Assembly: GCF_024756255.1 (NCBI RefSeq)
Contig: NZ_JANUHB010000002.1
Location: 1 to 64,000, forward strand
Direction of reading: 5' to 3'
DNA length: 64,000 nucleotides
Source of the DNA: Massilia agilis
GTDB taxonomy: Bacteria > Pseudomonadota > Gammaproteobacteria > Burkholderiales > Burkholderiaceae_D
Shown here: positions 41,717 through 52,090 of the stretch, one piece after another
How the letters are laid out: every line of letters begins with the position of its first letter
How positions within the stretch are numbered: the stretch's first letter is position 1
Notes under the pieces: generated by a model
Told to the model about the DNA's origin: nothing
The model's database searches: none
What the model saw: only the letters and a program-made list of their open reading frames with translations
Translations under genes and position numbers: made by a program

Positions 41717-43564
41717 ATGAAATTCAAACTCAAATCCCTCGCGGCCGCGACGCTGTTGTCGATCGCCGCCACCGCGCCCTGGGCCGCCCAGGCCCAGACC
41801 GGCAAATGGGTGACCGGCTACTACGGTGGCTGGTTCGCCGGCAGCACGATGTACCAGAAGCCGGAACACGTCGACATGACCGCCATGACGCACTTCGTTT
41901 TCGGGCGCATCGGTCCGGGCGGCGGCGGCCAGGGCAACCCGGGCGACGTCATCCTGGGCGGTGGCGACTCGCAAACCGACATCGACCACGGCCCGGGCGT
42001 TCCCTGGGAGAAGACGGTCGAGGACTACCTGGTCATGCGTGCCCACCAGGTCGGCACCAAGGCGCTGATCATGCTGGGCGGCGAAAACGAGAACGCAGCC
42101 TTCCATGCTTCGTGCCTGCCGGGCGTACGCGCCACTTTCGTCAAGAACCTGGTTGACTACATGGTCAAGCATGACTACGACGGCATCGACGTGGACTGGG
42201 AAGGCATCGACTCGAAGGACACCGAGAACCAGGCCCTGCTCGAAGCGTTGATCAAGGACCTGCGCCTTGAGGCCAACGCGCGCCCGCGCTACCAGGACAA
42301 GCCGGTGATCATCACCTTCCCGGGCGGCGTGCTGAACCCGAACTACGAAAAGGTCTCGGACCACGTCAAGCGCCTGGCTGCCCTGGTGGACCAGTACAAC
42401 ATCATGAACTACACCGGCACGTGGTTCAACTACGGCTGGGAGAGCAGCACCTTCGCGCCGCTCACCACCGCTACCAGCAAGGCGCGCCCCACCTCGGTGG
42501 CCAGCACGATCCAGATGCTGGAAGACGCCGGCGTGCCACGCTCGAAGGTGGGCATGGGCATCGGCTTCTACGGCCTGAACTACAAACCGCCGTTCGTCAA
42601 GCCGGGCCAGCCGACCGACGGCTACCCGATGAGCGACTTCTCGTTCACCGACACCGTGTGGAGCTGGACCCTGCTTAACAAGCTGGGCTACCTGGACAAC
42701 GGCACCTACGTGTGGGAGAACGAGACCCAGACCAGCTACCGCACCTATCCGGGCGGCTACACGCCGGCTGCGCGTACCGACACCACCAGCGGCTACATCT
42801 CGTACGAGGAGCCGGCCACCATCGCCGCCAAGGGCGCGTGGGCGCTATCGAATCGTCCGGGCGAAGGCGCTGCCGGCACCATCATCTGGCTGGTCAACTA
42901 CGGCACCACCGATGGCGTGAACAACCCGCTGCTGACGGCAACCAAGAAAGCGTTCCTGGACCCGAACGCGACCGAGCCGGGCCCGAACCCGAACCCGCTC
43001 GACCCGCCGCCGCCGCCGGTGATCACCGCGCAGAAGACCATCACCTCGGATTGGGGCACCGGCTATTGCGCCGACATGGTGCTGACCAACACCGGCCCGA
43101 GCGCCGGCCCGTGGACCTACACCGAGACCCTGGCCGACACCGTGACCTCGCTGTGGAACGGCACCTGGTCGCAGTCGAACGGCCAGCTGTCGGTCAGCGG
43201 CCCGAGCTACAGCCAGAACCTGCACATTGGCCAGTCGACCAAGGTGGGCTTCTGCGCGACCCGTCCGGCCAAGCCGGTGGAAACGCCGCCGCCCCCGCCG
43301 CCGGGTGCGCTGACCTCGACGGTGAAGATCACGGCTGACTGGACCAGCGGCTACTGCGCCAACATCGCCGTCACCAACACCACCAGCAGCAAGGTGTACA
43401 GCTGGGCGGTGGATGTGCCGAACATCCAGGGCACGATCACCAGCCTGTGGAGCGGCAAGTACACGATGAACGGCACCACCATGCACCTGTCCGGCCCGGA
43501 CTGGAACAAGGACCTGGCCGCCGGCGCGACCAACAGCGACGTGGGCTACTGCGCTACCCGCTAA
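41717..43564 (+). CDS. Secreted GH18 chitinase with two C-terminal binding modules
   Basis: A 615-residue exported family 18 glycosyl hydrolase. The signal peptide ends near AAQAQ. The catalytic DGIDVDWE (residues about 155-162) has the full DxxDxDxE motif with the acid Glu, and the (beta/alpha)8 barrel continues to IMNYTGTWFNYGWESS and the final FWLVN-type strand IIWLVNY. Proline-rich linkers (PLDPPPPPVI; ETPPPPPPGA) separate two related modules of about 85 residues. Each opens DW-(G/T)(T/S)GYCA and closes with G-(F/Y)CATR, the pattern of CBM2-like carbohydrate binders with a Cys near each end. It degrades chitin outside the cell. The local promoter is unclear; SD is AAAAGGAG. Confidence 0.93.
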   Translation: MKFKLKSLAAATLLSIAATAPWAAQAQTGKWVTGYYGGWFAGSTMYQKPEHVDMTAMTHFVFGRIGPGGGGQGNPGDVILGGGDSQTDIDHGPGVPWEKTVEDYLVMRAHQVGTKALIMLGGENENAAFHASCLPGVRATFVKNLVDYMVKHDYDGIDVDWEGIDSKDTENQALLEALIKDLRLEANARPRYQDKPVIITFPGGVLNPNYEKVSDHVKRLAALVDQYNIMNYTGTWFNYGWESSTFAPLTTATSKARPTSVASTIQMLEDAGVPRSKVGMGIGFYGLNYKPPFVKPGQPTDGYPMSDFSFTDTVWSWTLLNKLGYLDNGTYVWENETQTSYRTYPGGYTPAARTDTTSGYISYEEPATIAAKGAWALSNRPGEGAAGTIIWLVNYGTTDGVNNPLLTATKKAFLDPNATEPGPNPNPLDPPPPPVITAQKTITSDWGTGYCADMVLTNTGPSAGPWTYTETLADTVTSLWNGTWSQSNGQLSVSGPSYSQNLHIGQSTKVGFCATRPAKPVETPPPPPPGALTSTVKITADWTSGYCANIAVTNTTSSKVYSWAVDVPNIQGTITSLWSGKYTMNGTTMHLSGPDWNKDLAAGATNSDVGYCATR

Positions 43565-43601
43565 GCAAAGTCCGGCGCGTGATGCTCACGCGCAGAACCG
43601 C

Positions 43602-43632
43602 AAAGGCGCCTCGGTTGAGGCGCCTTTTTTTT
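43602..43632 (+). terminator. Rho-independent terminator of the chitinase gene
   Basis: AAAGGCGCCTC / GAGGCGCCTTT hairpin followed by a run of T. It lies between the convergent chitinase and Cys-rich protein genes and can also help end the minus-strand transcript. Confidence 0.88.
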
Positions 43633-43638
43633 CACCCG

Positions 43639-44493
43639 TCAGTCAGGGCAATGCGGCGGCCCACCCGGGTAGTTGCCGTTGTTATAGACGTCCAGCGTGG
43701 CGGCCCAGGTCTTCTGCAGCTCGCACGTACCGGGCGAGCAAGTTTGCAGCGTGGTTCCGCTGGCGAACCAGTCGCGCGCTGCTGCCATCACGTCCTGCAC
43801 GCCCTGCGGAGCCGAGGCGCCGGCGTTACGGTTGAGCACCGCTGTGATGAACTGGTCGGCCAGGATGATGTAGGCGTTGCCGCGCGGCGGCGTGTCCAGG
43901 ATCTGCTGCCAGGTCATGCCGCTGGAGTAGAAGTTCATCTCGCGATACCACCCGTTCGGCCAGACGACGCCGGGCTTGTTGCCCCAGTAGCCCTGGGTGC
44001 GCGTGCAGCCTTTGGGACCGCAGCCACAGACCGGGGCAACCACGTCATTTTCTGCCGTGAACAGCGCGCCCAGTTTCGGATCGGTGGACTGTTCGTAGAA
44101 CTGGACGCGGACCGCATTACGCAGGGAGCCCAGCGTCAGCGGCGCCGCATTGATGCTGAAGGGAATCACCCGCACATCGCCCGAGCTCATCGCGCCATCG
44201 GTTCCGCTCAGCGTATTGACCTTGTAGACGTCCTGATAGCCGGTGCGGTCGCTTCCGTTTTGCACCGCATAGTCCACGCTGTAGCTTGTCTGCGTGGTGC
44301 TCGGCGGCCGGACTGACACCACACCGCTGTAGCGCCAGTTGCCGGTGGCGCTGTCTTCGCACACGTCCAGGGTCGACGTCACAGCGGGTTTGGCAGTCTG
44401 TGCGAGCGCCGGGCTCGCGTGGATGGCGGCAATGGCCATCATGGCCACCGCCAACCGCATGGGGGAACGACAAAACGCAGCAAGATAACTCAT
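43639..44493 (-). CDS. Secreted Cys-containing protein with a TQGYWGNKPG motif
   Basis: A 284-residue exported protein with signal cleavage near ALAQT. Start 44493 follows AGGAGA. The first half is beta-rich (SYSVDYAVQNGSDRTGYQDV). A Cys cluster VCGCGPKGCTRTQGYWGNKPG leads into a Trp-rich segment. The C-T-x-T-Q-G-Y-W-x-N motif occurs in many uncharacterised secreted bacterial proteins, and here the following region resembles an all-alpha domain (ILADQFITAVLNRNAGAS). Function is unknown. It converges with the chitinase gene and may be another extracellular factor. Confidence 0.75.
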   Translation of the reverse strand: MSYLAAFCRSPMRLAVAMMAIAAIHASPALAQTAKPAVTSTLDVCEDSATGNWRYSGVVSVRPPSTTQTSYSVDYAVQNGSDRTGYQDVYKVNTLSGTDGAMSSGDVRVIPFSINAAPLTLGSLRNAVRVQFYEQSTDPKLGALFTAENDVVAPVCGCGPKGCTRTQGYWGNKPGVVWPNGWYREMNFYSSGMTWQQILDTPPRGNAYIILADQFITAVLNRNAGASAPQGVQDVMAAARDWFASGTTLQTCSPGTCELQKTWAATLDVYNNGNYPGGPPHCPD

Positions 44494-44761
44494 GGCAAAT
44501 CTCCTGATTGGGGGCGCACGGCGACGTGCTGGCGCTCCCAGCCATGATGCAGCGTGATCAATCAGCCAATTTTGTGGGAACTCAGCAGTGTAAGTCGTTG
44601 AATTTCAAAGGGAAAACATTGCCGCTTTACATACGCAAGAGGCTGTCGTGCGGCACCGGCAGTTGAATCGAGTTGCCGTCCCGTCCAACGACCGAGGGCG
44701 TTTTTTTCGCGCCCCGGTCGCTGATATGGCGGTGCGACCCATGACGCGCCGCCCTGGCCCG

Positions 44762-45883
44762 TCATTCGCCTTCGTCCATGGGCTCGCTCTGCGCCATTCC
44801 CCCCATGGTGTCGTCCCACCGGCCCTGCTGCAGCGGATCGAGCCGCACGGCCGTGCAGAAGGACATGGACGCATTGCACGCCTCTCCAGCGATCTGGCCC
44901 CCGTCATTGATGCCGTAGGCAGCAGTGATGACCCATCCCTCGGCCGGGTCCACCAGCGCCGTCAGGTCGTGCATCCTGCCGCGCACCCCGTACAAGAAGG
45001 CACGCTGTGCCCCACCCTTTTGGTAGATGCCAACGACGTCGGCATGGTTGTTGATGCCATTCGGCTGGACTTGCCTGCCGTTCGGTGGCGTCCCCAACTC
45101 ACGCATCTTGCCCTTCGACCAGATAAAACCCCGGTAGTCCGCCTCCGGGCCATCGTCACCAGCCAGCGACGAGTAGCCGGCGACCTGGCCACGATCGTTG
45201 ATCGCCGTGCCATAGCTGTTCAGCCCACCCAAGGTCCCCAGGTCCGTGATCAGTCCGTCCATCCACAGGACCGCATGCGCCTGGTTGCCATTCGGCCCTT
45301 GCGCCGGACCGACGCCGGACGTGCCGACGACCTGGCTGCGGCTGTTGATGCCCTGCGCGCTGCTCCTGTCCGAGCCGGGAAGGCAGCCCAGGTTTTGCAT
45401 CGCCCCGTCCTTGTACAGGAACGCGAATGGGAACTGGTCGTTCAGCACCGACTGGCCGACAATCGCGCCCGCATCGTTGATGCCGTTCGCAGTGCTTGCA
45501 CCGCCGGCCAGCGAGCCGATGTCCCGCATGGTGCCGCCGCTGTAGACAAAGGCGTGCCGGGTGGTGGGGATCGGCTCCGTATAGGAAGCGCCCACCACCT
45601 CGGTTTTGTTGTTCAGGCCGAGGGCGATGCTGGCATTTTCCGCTGGCAGGGACCCAAGGTCGGTCAGTACGCCGTTGGAATACAGAAATCCGTGGTTCCC
45701 TACCCCGGGTATCAGGCTTCCAGCGACAGCGCCGGCCGCGTTGATCGCGCGGCCATTGCTTCCATTGCCGGCGCCGAGCGGAACCACGGTGTACACATAC
45801 CCGGGACTGGCCTGGGCGGCAGATGCCGCGGCAAGGGTGAGTGTCAGCAGTGAAGCGGGAACGGCGCGTGGTGTGATTCGCAT
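44762..45883 (-). CDS. Secreted HAF-repeat protein
   Basis: A 373-residue exported protein (signal cleavage near AAQAS) built of about six to seven repeats of roughly 45 residues of the HAF type, seen as DLGSLPAENASIALGLNN, DIGSLAGGASTANGIND, NLGCLPGSDRSSAQGINS and DLGTLGGLNSYGTAIND, each followed by a VVG or VAG strand. HAF repeats form beta-propeller-like extracellular proteins of unknown role. Start 45883 follows GGAGAAG; the frame extends another 20 codons upstream without a site. Two cysteines near the C-terminus could pair. Confidence 0.85.
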   Translation of the reverse strand: MRITPRAVPASLLTLTLAAASAAQASPGYVYTVVPLGAGNGSNGRAINAAGAVAGSLIPGVGNHGFLYSNGVLTDLGSLPAENASIALGLNNKTEVVGASYTEPIPTTRHAFVYSGGTMRDIGSLAGGASTANGINDAGAIVGQSVLNDQFPFAFLYKDGAMQNLGCLPGSDRSSAQGINSRSQVVGTSGVGPAQGPNGNQAHAVLWMDGLITDLGTLGGLNSYGTAINDRGQVAGYSSLAGDDGPEADYRGFIWSKGKMRELGTPPNGRQVQPNGINNHADVVGIYQKGGAQRAFLYGVRGRMHDLTALVDPAEGWVITAAYGINDGGQIAGEACNASMSFCTAVRLDPLQQGRWDDTMGGMAQSEPMDEGE

Positions 45884-46046
45884 TGCTCTTCTCCAGTGAA
45901 ATTGACGAAACGGACATGGCGCCACCGCGTCCGGCCTTAGCAAGCTGGAGCGGGTTGGCGCGCCGTCCTAGACAGTAGATGGTGTGTCCCTGGAGAACTT
46001 GCGCCCCGTCAACTTTCGTAGACTTCGTCCGATGCAATGCGGCAAA

Positions 46047-46073
46047 AAAAAAGCGCTTCCGAGGAAGCGCTTT
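46047..46073 (-). terminator. Rho-independent terminator of purL
   Basis: AAAGCGCTTCC / GGAAGCGCTTT hairpin. On the minus strand it is followed by nine T residues, just six bases past the purL stop. Confidence 0.9.
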
Positions 46074-46078
46074 CTGGT

Positions 46079-49000
46079 TTAGCCAACCCACTTGCGGGCG
46101 TTGCGGAACATCCGCATCCAGGGGCCATCCTCGCCCCAGGAATCCGGCGCCCACGAATGCTGCACCGTGCGGAAAACGCGCTCGGCGTGCGGCATCATCA
46201 CGGTAAAGCGCCCATCCGGGGTCGTCACCGAGCTGATCCCCTGCGGCGAACCGTTCGGGTTGAACGGATAGGTCTCGGTGGCCTGGCCGCGGTTGTCCAC
46301 ATAGCGCAGCGCCTTGATGGCGGCGTTGATGTCGCCGGTCTGCGAAAAGTCCGCATAGCCTTCGCCGTGCGCGATCGCGATCGGCGCCTGCGTGCCGGCC
46401 ATCCCGGCAAAGAAGATCGACGGCGAATCGAGCACTTCGACCATGCCGAAACGGGCCTCGAACTGCTCCGACTTGTTGCGCGTGAACTTGGGCCAGGCGT
46501 GCGCGCCCGGGATGATCGACTTCAGGTTACTCATCATCTGGCAGCCGTTGCACACGCCAAGACCAAAGGTATCGGTGCGGGCGAAGAACTTCGCGAACTG
46601 GTCGGCCAGCTGGGTGTTGAACAGGATGGTCTTGGCCCAGCCTTCGCCCGCGCCCAGCACGTCGCCATACGAGAAGCCGCCCACGGCAATGATGCCGTGG
46701 AAGTCGTCGAGGCTGGCGCGGCCGGCGATCAGGTCGCTCATGTGCACGTCCACGGCGGTGAAGCCCGCCTGGTGCATGACCCATGCCGTTTCAACGTGCG
46801 AGTTCACGCCCTGCTCGCGCAGGATCGCCACGCGCGGGCGCACGCCGGTCGCGAGGAACGGCGCGGCGACATTGTCCAGCAGGTCGAAGGTGACCTTGGG
46901 CGCCATGCCCGGATCTTCTTCGTCCAGCAGGCGGTCGTATTCCTGGTCGGCGCAGGCCGGGTTGTCGCGCAGTTTGGCGATGCGCCAGCTGGTTTCGCTC
47001 CACAGGCGGTGCAGCTCGCGGCGCGGCTGGTTGTAGATGACCTTCGCGTCGCGCGTGAATTCCACCACGCCGCGGTCGTTGTGCTTGCCGATGATGTGGC
47101 TGCAGGCGCCCAGGCCAAACTCGCGCAGCACGTTCATCACTTCGCTGCGCTCGCCATGGCGCACCTGGATCACGGCGCCCAGCTCTTCGGCAAACAGCGC
47201 GCGCAGGGTCAGGTCGTTGCGGCGCTCGCCCACCTGCGTCGCCCAGTTCTTGGCGTCGCCCTGGTCGGCCGCGTGCTCGCTTTCCATGGTCAGGATGTCG
47301 AGGTTGACGGACACGCCGGTGCGGCCGGCAAAGGCCATCTCGCACAGGGTGGCGAACAGGCCGCCGTCGGAACGGTCGTGGTAGGCCAGCAGCTTGCCTT
47401 CCTTGTTCAGGCGCTGGATGGCGGCAAAGAAGGCTTTCAGGTCGTCCGGCGAGTCCACGTCGGGCGCCGCGTCGCCCAGCTGCTGCGTCACCTGTGCCAG
47501 CGCCGAGGCGCCGAGGCGGTTCTTGCCGCGGCCAAGGTCGACCAGGATCAGGGCGGTGTCGCCAAGGTCGGCGCGCAGCTGCGGCGTGAGCGAACGGCGC
47601 ACGTCCGGCACCGGCGCGAACGCGGACACGATCAGCGACACCGGCGAGACCACTGCCTTCGCCTCGCCCTCGTCCTGCCAGGTGGTGCGCATCGACAGCG
47701 AATCCTTGCCGACCGGGATCGACACGCCCAGCGCCGGGCACAACTCCATGCCCACCGCCTTCACGGTGTCGAACAGCGCCGCGTCCTGGCCCGGCTGGCC
47801 GCAAGCAGCCATCCAGTTGGCCGACAGCTTGATGTCGGAGATGTCCGCCACCGGCGCGCAAGCGATGTTGGTGATCGCTTCGCCCACCGCCATGCGGCCC
47901 GATGCGGCGGCGTCGATCACGGCCAGCGGGGTGCGCTCGCCCATCGACATCGCCTCGCCCACGTAGCCGTCAAAGCTCATCGCGGTCACGGCGCAATCGG
48001 CCACCGGCACCTGCCACGGGCCGACCATCTGGTCGCGCACGCTCATGCCGCCCACGGTGCGGTCGCCAATGGTGATCAGGAAGCTCTTGTCGCCCACGGT
48101 CGGCAGCAGCAGCACACGGCGCGCCGCTTCTTCCAGCTCGATGCCGGTCAGGTCCACCGGCGGGAATGCGCGCGCCACATGCTCCACGGTGCGCAGCATC
48201 TTCGGCGGTTTGCCGAGCAGGACTTCCATCGGCATGTCCACCGGCGCGTTGTCGTGCAGCGGGTCGATCAGGCGCAGCTGGCGCTCTTCGGTGGCCACGC
48301 CCACGGCGGCAAACGGGCAGCGCTCGCGCGCGCAGATGTCCGCAAACGCCTGCAGGTCGCTCGGCGCGATCGCGAGCACGTAGCGCTCCTGCGATTCGTT
48401 ACTCCAGATTTCCTTCGGCGCCATGCCGCTTTCTTCGAGCGGGATCTTGCGCAGGTCGAAGGTGGCACCGCGTTTGGAATCGTTCACCACCTCAGGGAAG
48501 GCATTGGACAGGCCGCCCGCGCCCACGTCGTGGATCGAGATGATCGGGTTGGCCGCGCCCAGCGTCCAGCAGGCGTTGATGACTTCCTGCGCGCGGCGCT
48601 CCATTTCCGGGTTGCCGCGCTGGACCGAGTCGAAGTCCAGGTCGGCGGTGTTGGTGCCGGTTGCCATCGACGACGCGGCGCTGCCGCCCATGCCGATGCG
48701 CATGCCGGGGCCGCCCAGCTGGATCAGCAGGCTGCCCGGCGGGATGTCGTTCTTGTGGGTGTGCCCGGCCGAGATGTTGCCGATGCCGCCCGCGATCATG
48801 ATCGGCTTGTGGTAGCCGAACACCGCGCCGGCCGCGCCCACGTTCTGCTCGTAAGTACGGAAGTAACCGCCCAGGACCGGGCGGCCGAATTCGTTCGAGA
48901 AGGCGGCGCCGCCGAGCGGGCCGTCGATCATGATCTGCAGCGGCGAGGCGATGCGCTCCGGCTTGCCGTACACGGTTTCGGTGCGCTCGCCGGTGCGCGC

Positions 49001-50101
49001 GGTCACGTCCGACGCGTTCTCCCACACGCGCTCGGCGCCGGGAATCAGCAGGTTGGACACGGTAAAGCCGGTCAGGCCCGCCTTCGGCTTGGCGCCGCGG
49101 CCGGTCGCGCCCTCGTCGCGGATCTCGCCGCCGGCGCCGGTCGAGGCGCCCGGGAACGGGGAGATTGCGGTCGGGTGGTTGTGGGTCTCCACCTTCATCA
49201 GGGTGTGGGTCAGCTCGCTGGACGGCGCGTATTCGTGGCCGGCGCCGCGCGGGTAGAAGCGCGTGACGCTTGCGCCTTCCATGATCGAGGAGTTGTCGCT
49301 GTAGGCCACCACGGTGCCCTTCGGCTGCAGCTGGTGGGTGTTTTTGATCATCTGGAACAGCGACTTGTCCTGCTTGACGCCGTCGATGATCCAGTCGGCG
49401 TTGAAGATCTTGTGGCGGCAGTGCTCGCTGTTGGCCTGCGCGAACATCATCAGCTCGACGTCGGTCGGGTTGCGCTTGGCCTTGGTGAAGGCGTCTTCCA
49501 GGTAATCGATCTCGTCTTCCGACATGGCCAGGCCGAGTTCCGCGTTGGCGGCCACCAGCGCTTCCTTGCCCTTGCCCAGCACGTCGATCGATTCGAGCGG
49601 GCGGCTTTCCAGTTCGCTGAACAGGCCGGCCGCGTCGGAGGCGCTGCGCAGCACCGTCTCGGTCATGCGGTCGTGCAGCAGGGCCGCGACGGCGGGCGCC
49701 TCCTGCTCCGACAGTTTTTTGGCGCCGCCGATGCCCAGCACGCCGGCCTTGAGCGAGACCGTGTAGCCCACCCCGCGTTCGATGCGGTGGATGTGCGCCA
49801 TGCCGCAGTTGTGCGCGATGTCGGTGGCCTTCGACGCCCAGGGCGAGATGGTGCCCAGGCGTGGGATGACGAAGAATTCCTCGACCGCGCCGTCCTGCTG
49901 GCCGCTTGCCGCCGGCTCGCCGTAGGACAGCATCGCGGTCAGGCGCGCTGTGTCGTCGGCGGTAAGCGCTTTGCTCGCGTCGATGAAGTGGTAGAACCTG
50001 GCGCTTACAGCCGTGATCGCGGGGGCGACGGCTTGCAGTTGGCTGAGGAGGCGTTGGCTACGAAATGCGGACAGGGCGTTGGAACCCGGCAGAATCAACA
50101 T
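46079..50101 (-). CDS. purL: Phosphoribosylformylglycinamidine synthase
   Basis: A 1340-residue single-chain FGAM synthase, the fourth step of purine synthesis (FGAR + glutamine + ATP). It has the N-terminal PurS-like and linker regions, two AIRS-type halves ([18 protein letters not shown] and [24 protein letters not shown]), and the C-terminal glutaminase with [12 protein letters not shown], the nucleophile Cys in [11 protein letters not shown] (about residue 1184) and the final His-x-Glu in [11 protein letters not shown]. The frame is open 161 codons upstream of 50101, but the homology begins at [20 protein letters not shown] perfect -10 TATAAT lies 53 bases upstream. It is monocistronic. 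Confidence 0.95.
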   Translation of the reverse strand: MLILPGSNALSAFRSQRLLSQLQAVAPAITAVSARFYHFIDASKALTADDTARLTAMLSYGEPAASGQQDGAVEEFFVIPRLGTISPWASKATDIAHNCGMAHIHRIERGVGYTVSLKAGVLGIGGAKKLSEQEAPAVAALLHDRMTETVLRSASDAAGLFSELESRPLESIDVLGKGKEALVAANAELGLAMSEDEIDYLEDAFTKAKRNPTDVELMMFAQANSEHCRHKIFNADWIIDGVKQDKSLFQMIKNTHQLQPKGTVVAYSDNSSIMEGASVTRFYPRGAGHEYAPSSELTHTLMKVETHNHPTAISPFPGASTGAGGEIRDEGATGRGAKPKAGLTGFTVSNLLIPGAERVWENASDVTARTGERTETVYGKPERIASPLQIMIDGPLGGAAFSNEFGRPVLGGYFRTYEQNVGAAGAVFGYHKPIMIAGGIGNISAGHTHKNDIPPGSLLIQLGGPGMRIGMGGSAASSMATGTNTADLDFDSVQRGNPEMERRAQEVINACWTLGAANPIISIHDVGAGGLSNAFPEVVNDSKRGATFDLRKIPLEESGMAPKEIWSNESQERYVLAIAPSDLQAFADICARERCPFAAVGVATEERQLRLIDPLHDNAPVDMPMEVLLGKPPKMLRTVEHVARAFPPVDLTGIELEEAARRVLLLPTVGDKSFLITIGDRTVGGMSVRDQMVGPWQVPVADCAVTAMSFDGYVGEAMSMGERTPLAVIDAAASGRMAVGEAITNIACAPVADISDIKLSANWMAACGQPGQDAALFDTVKAVGMELCPALGVSIPVGKDSLSMRTTWQDEGEAKAVVSPVSLIVSAFAPVPDVRRSLTPQLRADLGDTALILVDLGRGKNRLGASALAQVTQQLGDAAPDVDSPDDLKAFFAAIQRLNKEGKLLAYHDRSDGGLFATLCEMAFAGRTGVSVNLDILTMESEHAADQGDAKNWATQVGERRNDLTLRALFAEELGAVIQVRHGERSEVMNVLREFGLGACSHIIGKHNDRGVVEFTRDAKVIYNQPRRELHRLWSETSWRIAKLRDNPACADQEYDRLLDEEDPGMAPKVTFDLLDNVAAPFLATGVRPRVAILREQGVNSHVETAWVMHQAGFTAVDVHMSDLIAGRASLDDFHGIIAVGGFSYGDVLGAGEGWAKTILFNTQLADQFAKFFARTDTFGLGVCNGCQMMSNLKSIIPGAHAWPKFTRNKSEQFEARFGMVEVLDSPSIFFAGMAGTQAPIAIAHGEGYADFSQTGDINAAIKALRYVDNRGQATETYPFNPNGSPQGISSVTTPDGRFTVMMPHAERVFRTVQHSWAPDSWGEDGPWMRMFRNARKWVG

Positions 50102-50153
50102 GGCTTGGAAGTCGGTTGATGCAGCTGTGCTGCGGGTGTGGATGAAGCCCACT

Positions 50154-50159
50154 ATTATA
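50154..50159 (-). promoter_or_regulatory. -10 element for purL
   Basis: TATAAT on the minus strand, preceded by TTG and followed by AGTGGG; no good -35 hexamer at 16-18 bases. I see no PurR-like operator, which fits betaproteobacteria. Confidence 0.45.
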
Positions 50160-50200
50160 CAACGCCCGCCCCTGCCCGACCCTGTCTGCCCCTCGAATAG

Positions 50201-50229
50201 TTGCCCGCGAACAAAGGAATGGGTATTGT
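50201..50229 (+). promoter_or_regulatory. Promoter for the receiver-TPR gene
   Basis: TTGCCC (50201-50206), a 17-base spacer and TATTGT (50224-50229). Transcription would start near 50236, 53 bases before the gene. It diverges from the purL promoter. Confidence 0.5.
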
Positions 50230-50288
50230 AGCGTCTGACAAGAAGCCGGACGCGCCCCGCGTTACCGGCCAAGAGGGCAACGAGAGAG

Positions 50289-51911
50289 ATGCAAGGACAC
50301 AGCAATTTGTCGGTGCTGGTGGTGGACCCGAACCCGGGTATGCGCAGCAGCCTGCAGAACATGCTCAACCAGGCTGGCATCAGCAAGGTCGAGTACGCGG
50401 TCAATTCCGGGACCGCGATCAAGCAGCTGATGAAGAAGTCGTACGACATCATCCTGTGCGAGTACGACCTGGGCGTGGCCGATGGCCAGGACGGCCAGCA
50501 ACTGCTGGAAGACCTGCGCCACCACAAGCTGATCGGCCTGCTCACGATCTTCATCATGCTCACCTCCGAAGCGGTGTACAGCAAGGTCGTCAGCGCGGCC
50601 GAGCTGACCCCGACCGACTACATCCTCAAGCCCTTCACGGTGGAGACGCTGGTGCAGCGCATCGGCCGCGCGGTCGAGCGGCGCATGGCCTTCCTGCCCA
50701 CGTTCCAGCTGATCGGCCAGGGCAACCTGCGCGAGGCGATACGCTCCTGCGTCAAGGCCGAGGCGGCGCACCCGCGCTACGCCACCGATTTCGCGCGGCT
50801 GCGCGCCGAGATGCTGGTCAGCCTGAAGCAATACGACGAAGCCGAGAAGGTGTACCGCGAGATCCTCGACACCCGCCCGCTCGGCTGGGCGCACCTGGGC
50901 CATGCCCGCGCCATGTTCGCGCTGGGCCGCGTGGACGAGGCGCGCACTGCGCTGGAAGAGCTCATCAAGGCCAACCCGCAGCTGATGAGCGCCTACGACC
51001 TGCTGGCGCGCTGCCACGAAGCCGAGGGCCAGCACGCCCGCGCCAAGGAGGTGCTGGAAAACGCGGTGGCGATTTCGCCACACATGGTGCGGCGCCTGCG
51101 CAAGCTGGGCGAAGTGGCGCTGGATGCGGGCGACGTGGCCGCGGCCGAGAAGTCGTTCAAGCAGGTGGTGACCAAGGCGCGCTATTCCGAATTCCGCAAC
51201 CCTGAGGACCACGTCAACCTGGTCAAGGCGCTGGTGAAGAAAGGCGACAGCCAGCAGGCCACCGGCGTGGTGCGCGACCTGGAGCGCTCGCTGCGCGGCA
51301 GCCCCGGCCTGGACGCGTGCAAGGCCTATGCCACGGCGATGCTGCACGAGGCAGCTGGCAACCCAACCGCGGCCGCGGCAGAGCTCAAGGCCGCGTCCAA
51401 CGCGCTGAAGGCGGCCAGCGGCCTGTCGTCCGGGATGAAGATGGCGCTGGTGCGCTCCTGCCTGGACCACAAGCTCGATGCAGAGGCTTCCGACGTCATG
51501 CTATCGGTCGTCAACGACGTCAACAGCGAGGTCACGACCGACCAGGCGGTCGCCGTGTTCGAGCGCGCCGGGCGGCACGACCTGGCACGCGGGATCGGTG
51601 AGCAGCTCAGCGCACAGGCGCAGGTGCTGCTGGGGGTGGCAGACGAGAAGCGCAACATGGGCGACGTGCGGGGCGCGGTGCAAAGCCTGCTCGAGGCTTA
51701 CCACATCGCGCCGGACAACCTCAAGGTCATCCTCGCGCTCACCGGCGGCATCCTGCGCCAGATGAACGAACTGGGCTGGGACCACCCGCTGGGCGAACTG
51801 TGCCACGAACAGATCGAAAAGATCCGCAAGCTCGACCCGCAGCACCCGCGGCTGCAGCCGATCACGGACGAATACAACGCGACACGCCGCAAGTACGGTA
51901 TCGCCACCTGA
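50289..51911 (+). CDS. CheY-like receiver domain with C-terminal TPR repeats
   Basis: A 540-residue protein with a receiver domain (about 7-130) and about ten helical TPR-like repeats (from about 135), for example [19 protein letters not shown] and [20 protein letters not shown]. In the receiver, Thr92 (IMLTSE) and Lys114 (ILKPFT) of the switch are kept, but the acidic pair is Asp13-Pro14 and the phosphoacceptor position is Glu58 (ILCEYDLG) with Asp60 two residues on. It may therefore signal without phosphorylation or use Asp60. Output is likely protein binding through the TPRs. Related receiver-TPR proteins occur in pseudomonads and betaproteobacteria. No kinase is adjacent. Confidence 0.88.
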   Translation: MQGHSNLSVLVVDPNPGMRSSLQNMLNQAGISKVEYAVNSGTAIKQLMKKSYDIILCEYDLGVADGQDGQQLLEDLRHHKLIGLLTIFIMLTSEAVYSKVVSAAELTPTDYILKPFTVETLVQRIGRAVERRMAFLPTFQLIGQGNLREAIRSCVKAEAAHPRYATDFARLRAEMLVSLKQYDEAEKVYREILDTRPLGWAHLGHARAMFALGRVDEARTALEELIKANPQLMSAYDLLARCHEAEGQHARAKEVLENAVAISPHMVRRLRKLGEVALDAGDVAAAEKSFKQVVTKARYSEFRNPEDHVNLVKALVKKGDSQQATGVVRDLERSLRGSPGLDACKAYATAMLHEAAGNPTAAAAELKAASNALKAASGLSSGMKMALVRSCLDHKLDAEASDVMLSVVNDVNSEVTTDQAVAVFERAGRHDLARGIGEQLSAQAQVLLGVADEKRNMGDVRGAVQSLLEAYHIAPDNLKVILALTGGILRQMNELGWDHPLGELCHEQIEKIRKLDPQHPRLQPITDEYNATRRKYGIAT

Positions 51912-51922
51912 GGCCCCAACGC

Positions 51923-52031
51923 ACCGTCGTCCCGGCGAAAGCCGGGACCCATGCTGAGCTGGCAGAAGCCGCTCGTGCCACACGAATACCAGCCTCTCCA
52001 ACGTCGTCCCCGCGCAGGCGGGGACCCATGG
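51923..52031. repeat. Family B palindromic repeats, two arms
   Basis: The first arm CGTCGTCCCGGCGAAAGCCG onward with GACCCATGCTGAGC and the second CGTCGTCCCCGCGCAGGCGG onward with GGACCCATGG point the same way here, not inverted. They fill the gap between the receiver-TPR gene and the convergent oxoprolinase gene. Confidence 0.7.
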
Positions 52032-52090
52032 ACAGCGTGCAGCACCGTACCTCCAAGGCCGACGGCGAGCCCGCCCGGACGACGGCTTGA

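Noticed and set aside
44494-44761. Possible gene or small RNA between the Cys-rich and HAF genes
   Set aside because: A few short frames and a T-run are present, but no site, conserved motif or clear hairpin supports a gene.
46037-50119. 1360-codon open frame antisense to purL
   Set aside because: Low-complexity Arg/Ala/His/Gly-rich translation with no domain; a product of high GC and codon bias on the opposite strand of a certain gene.
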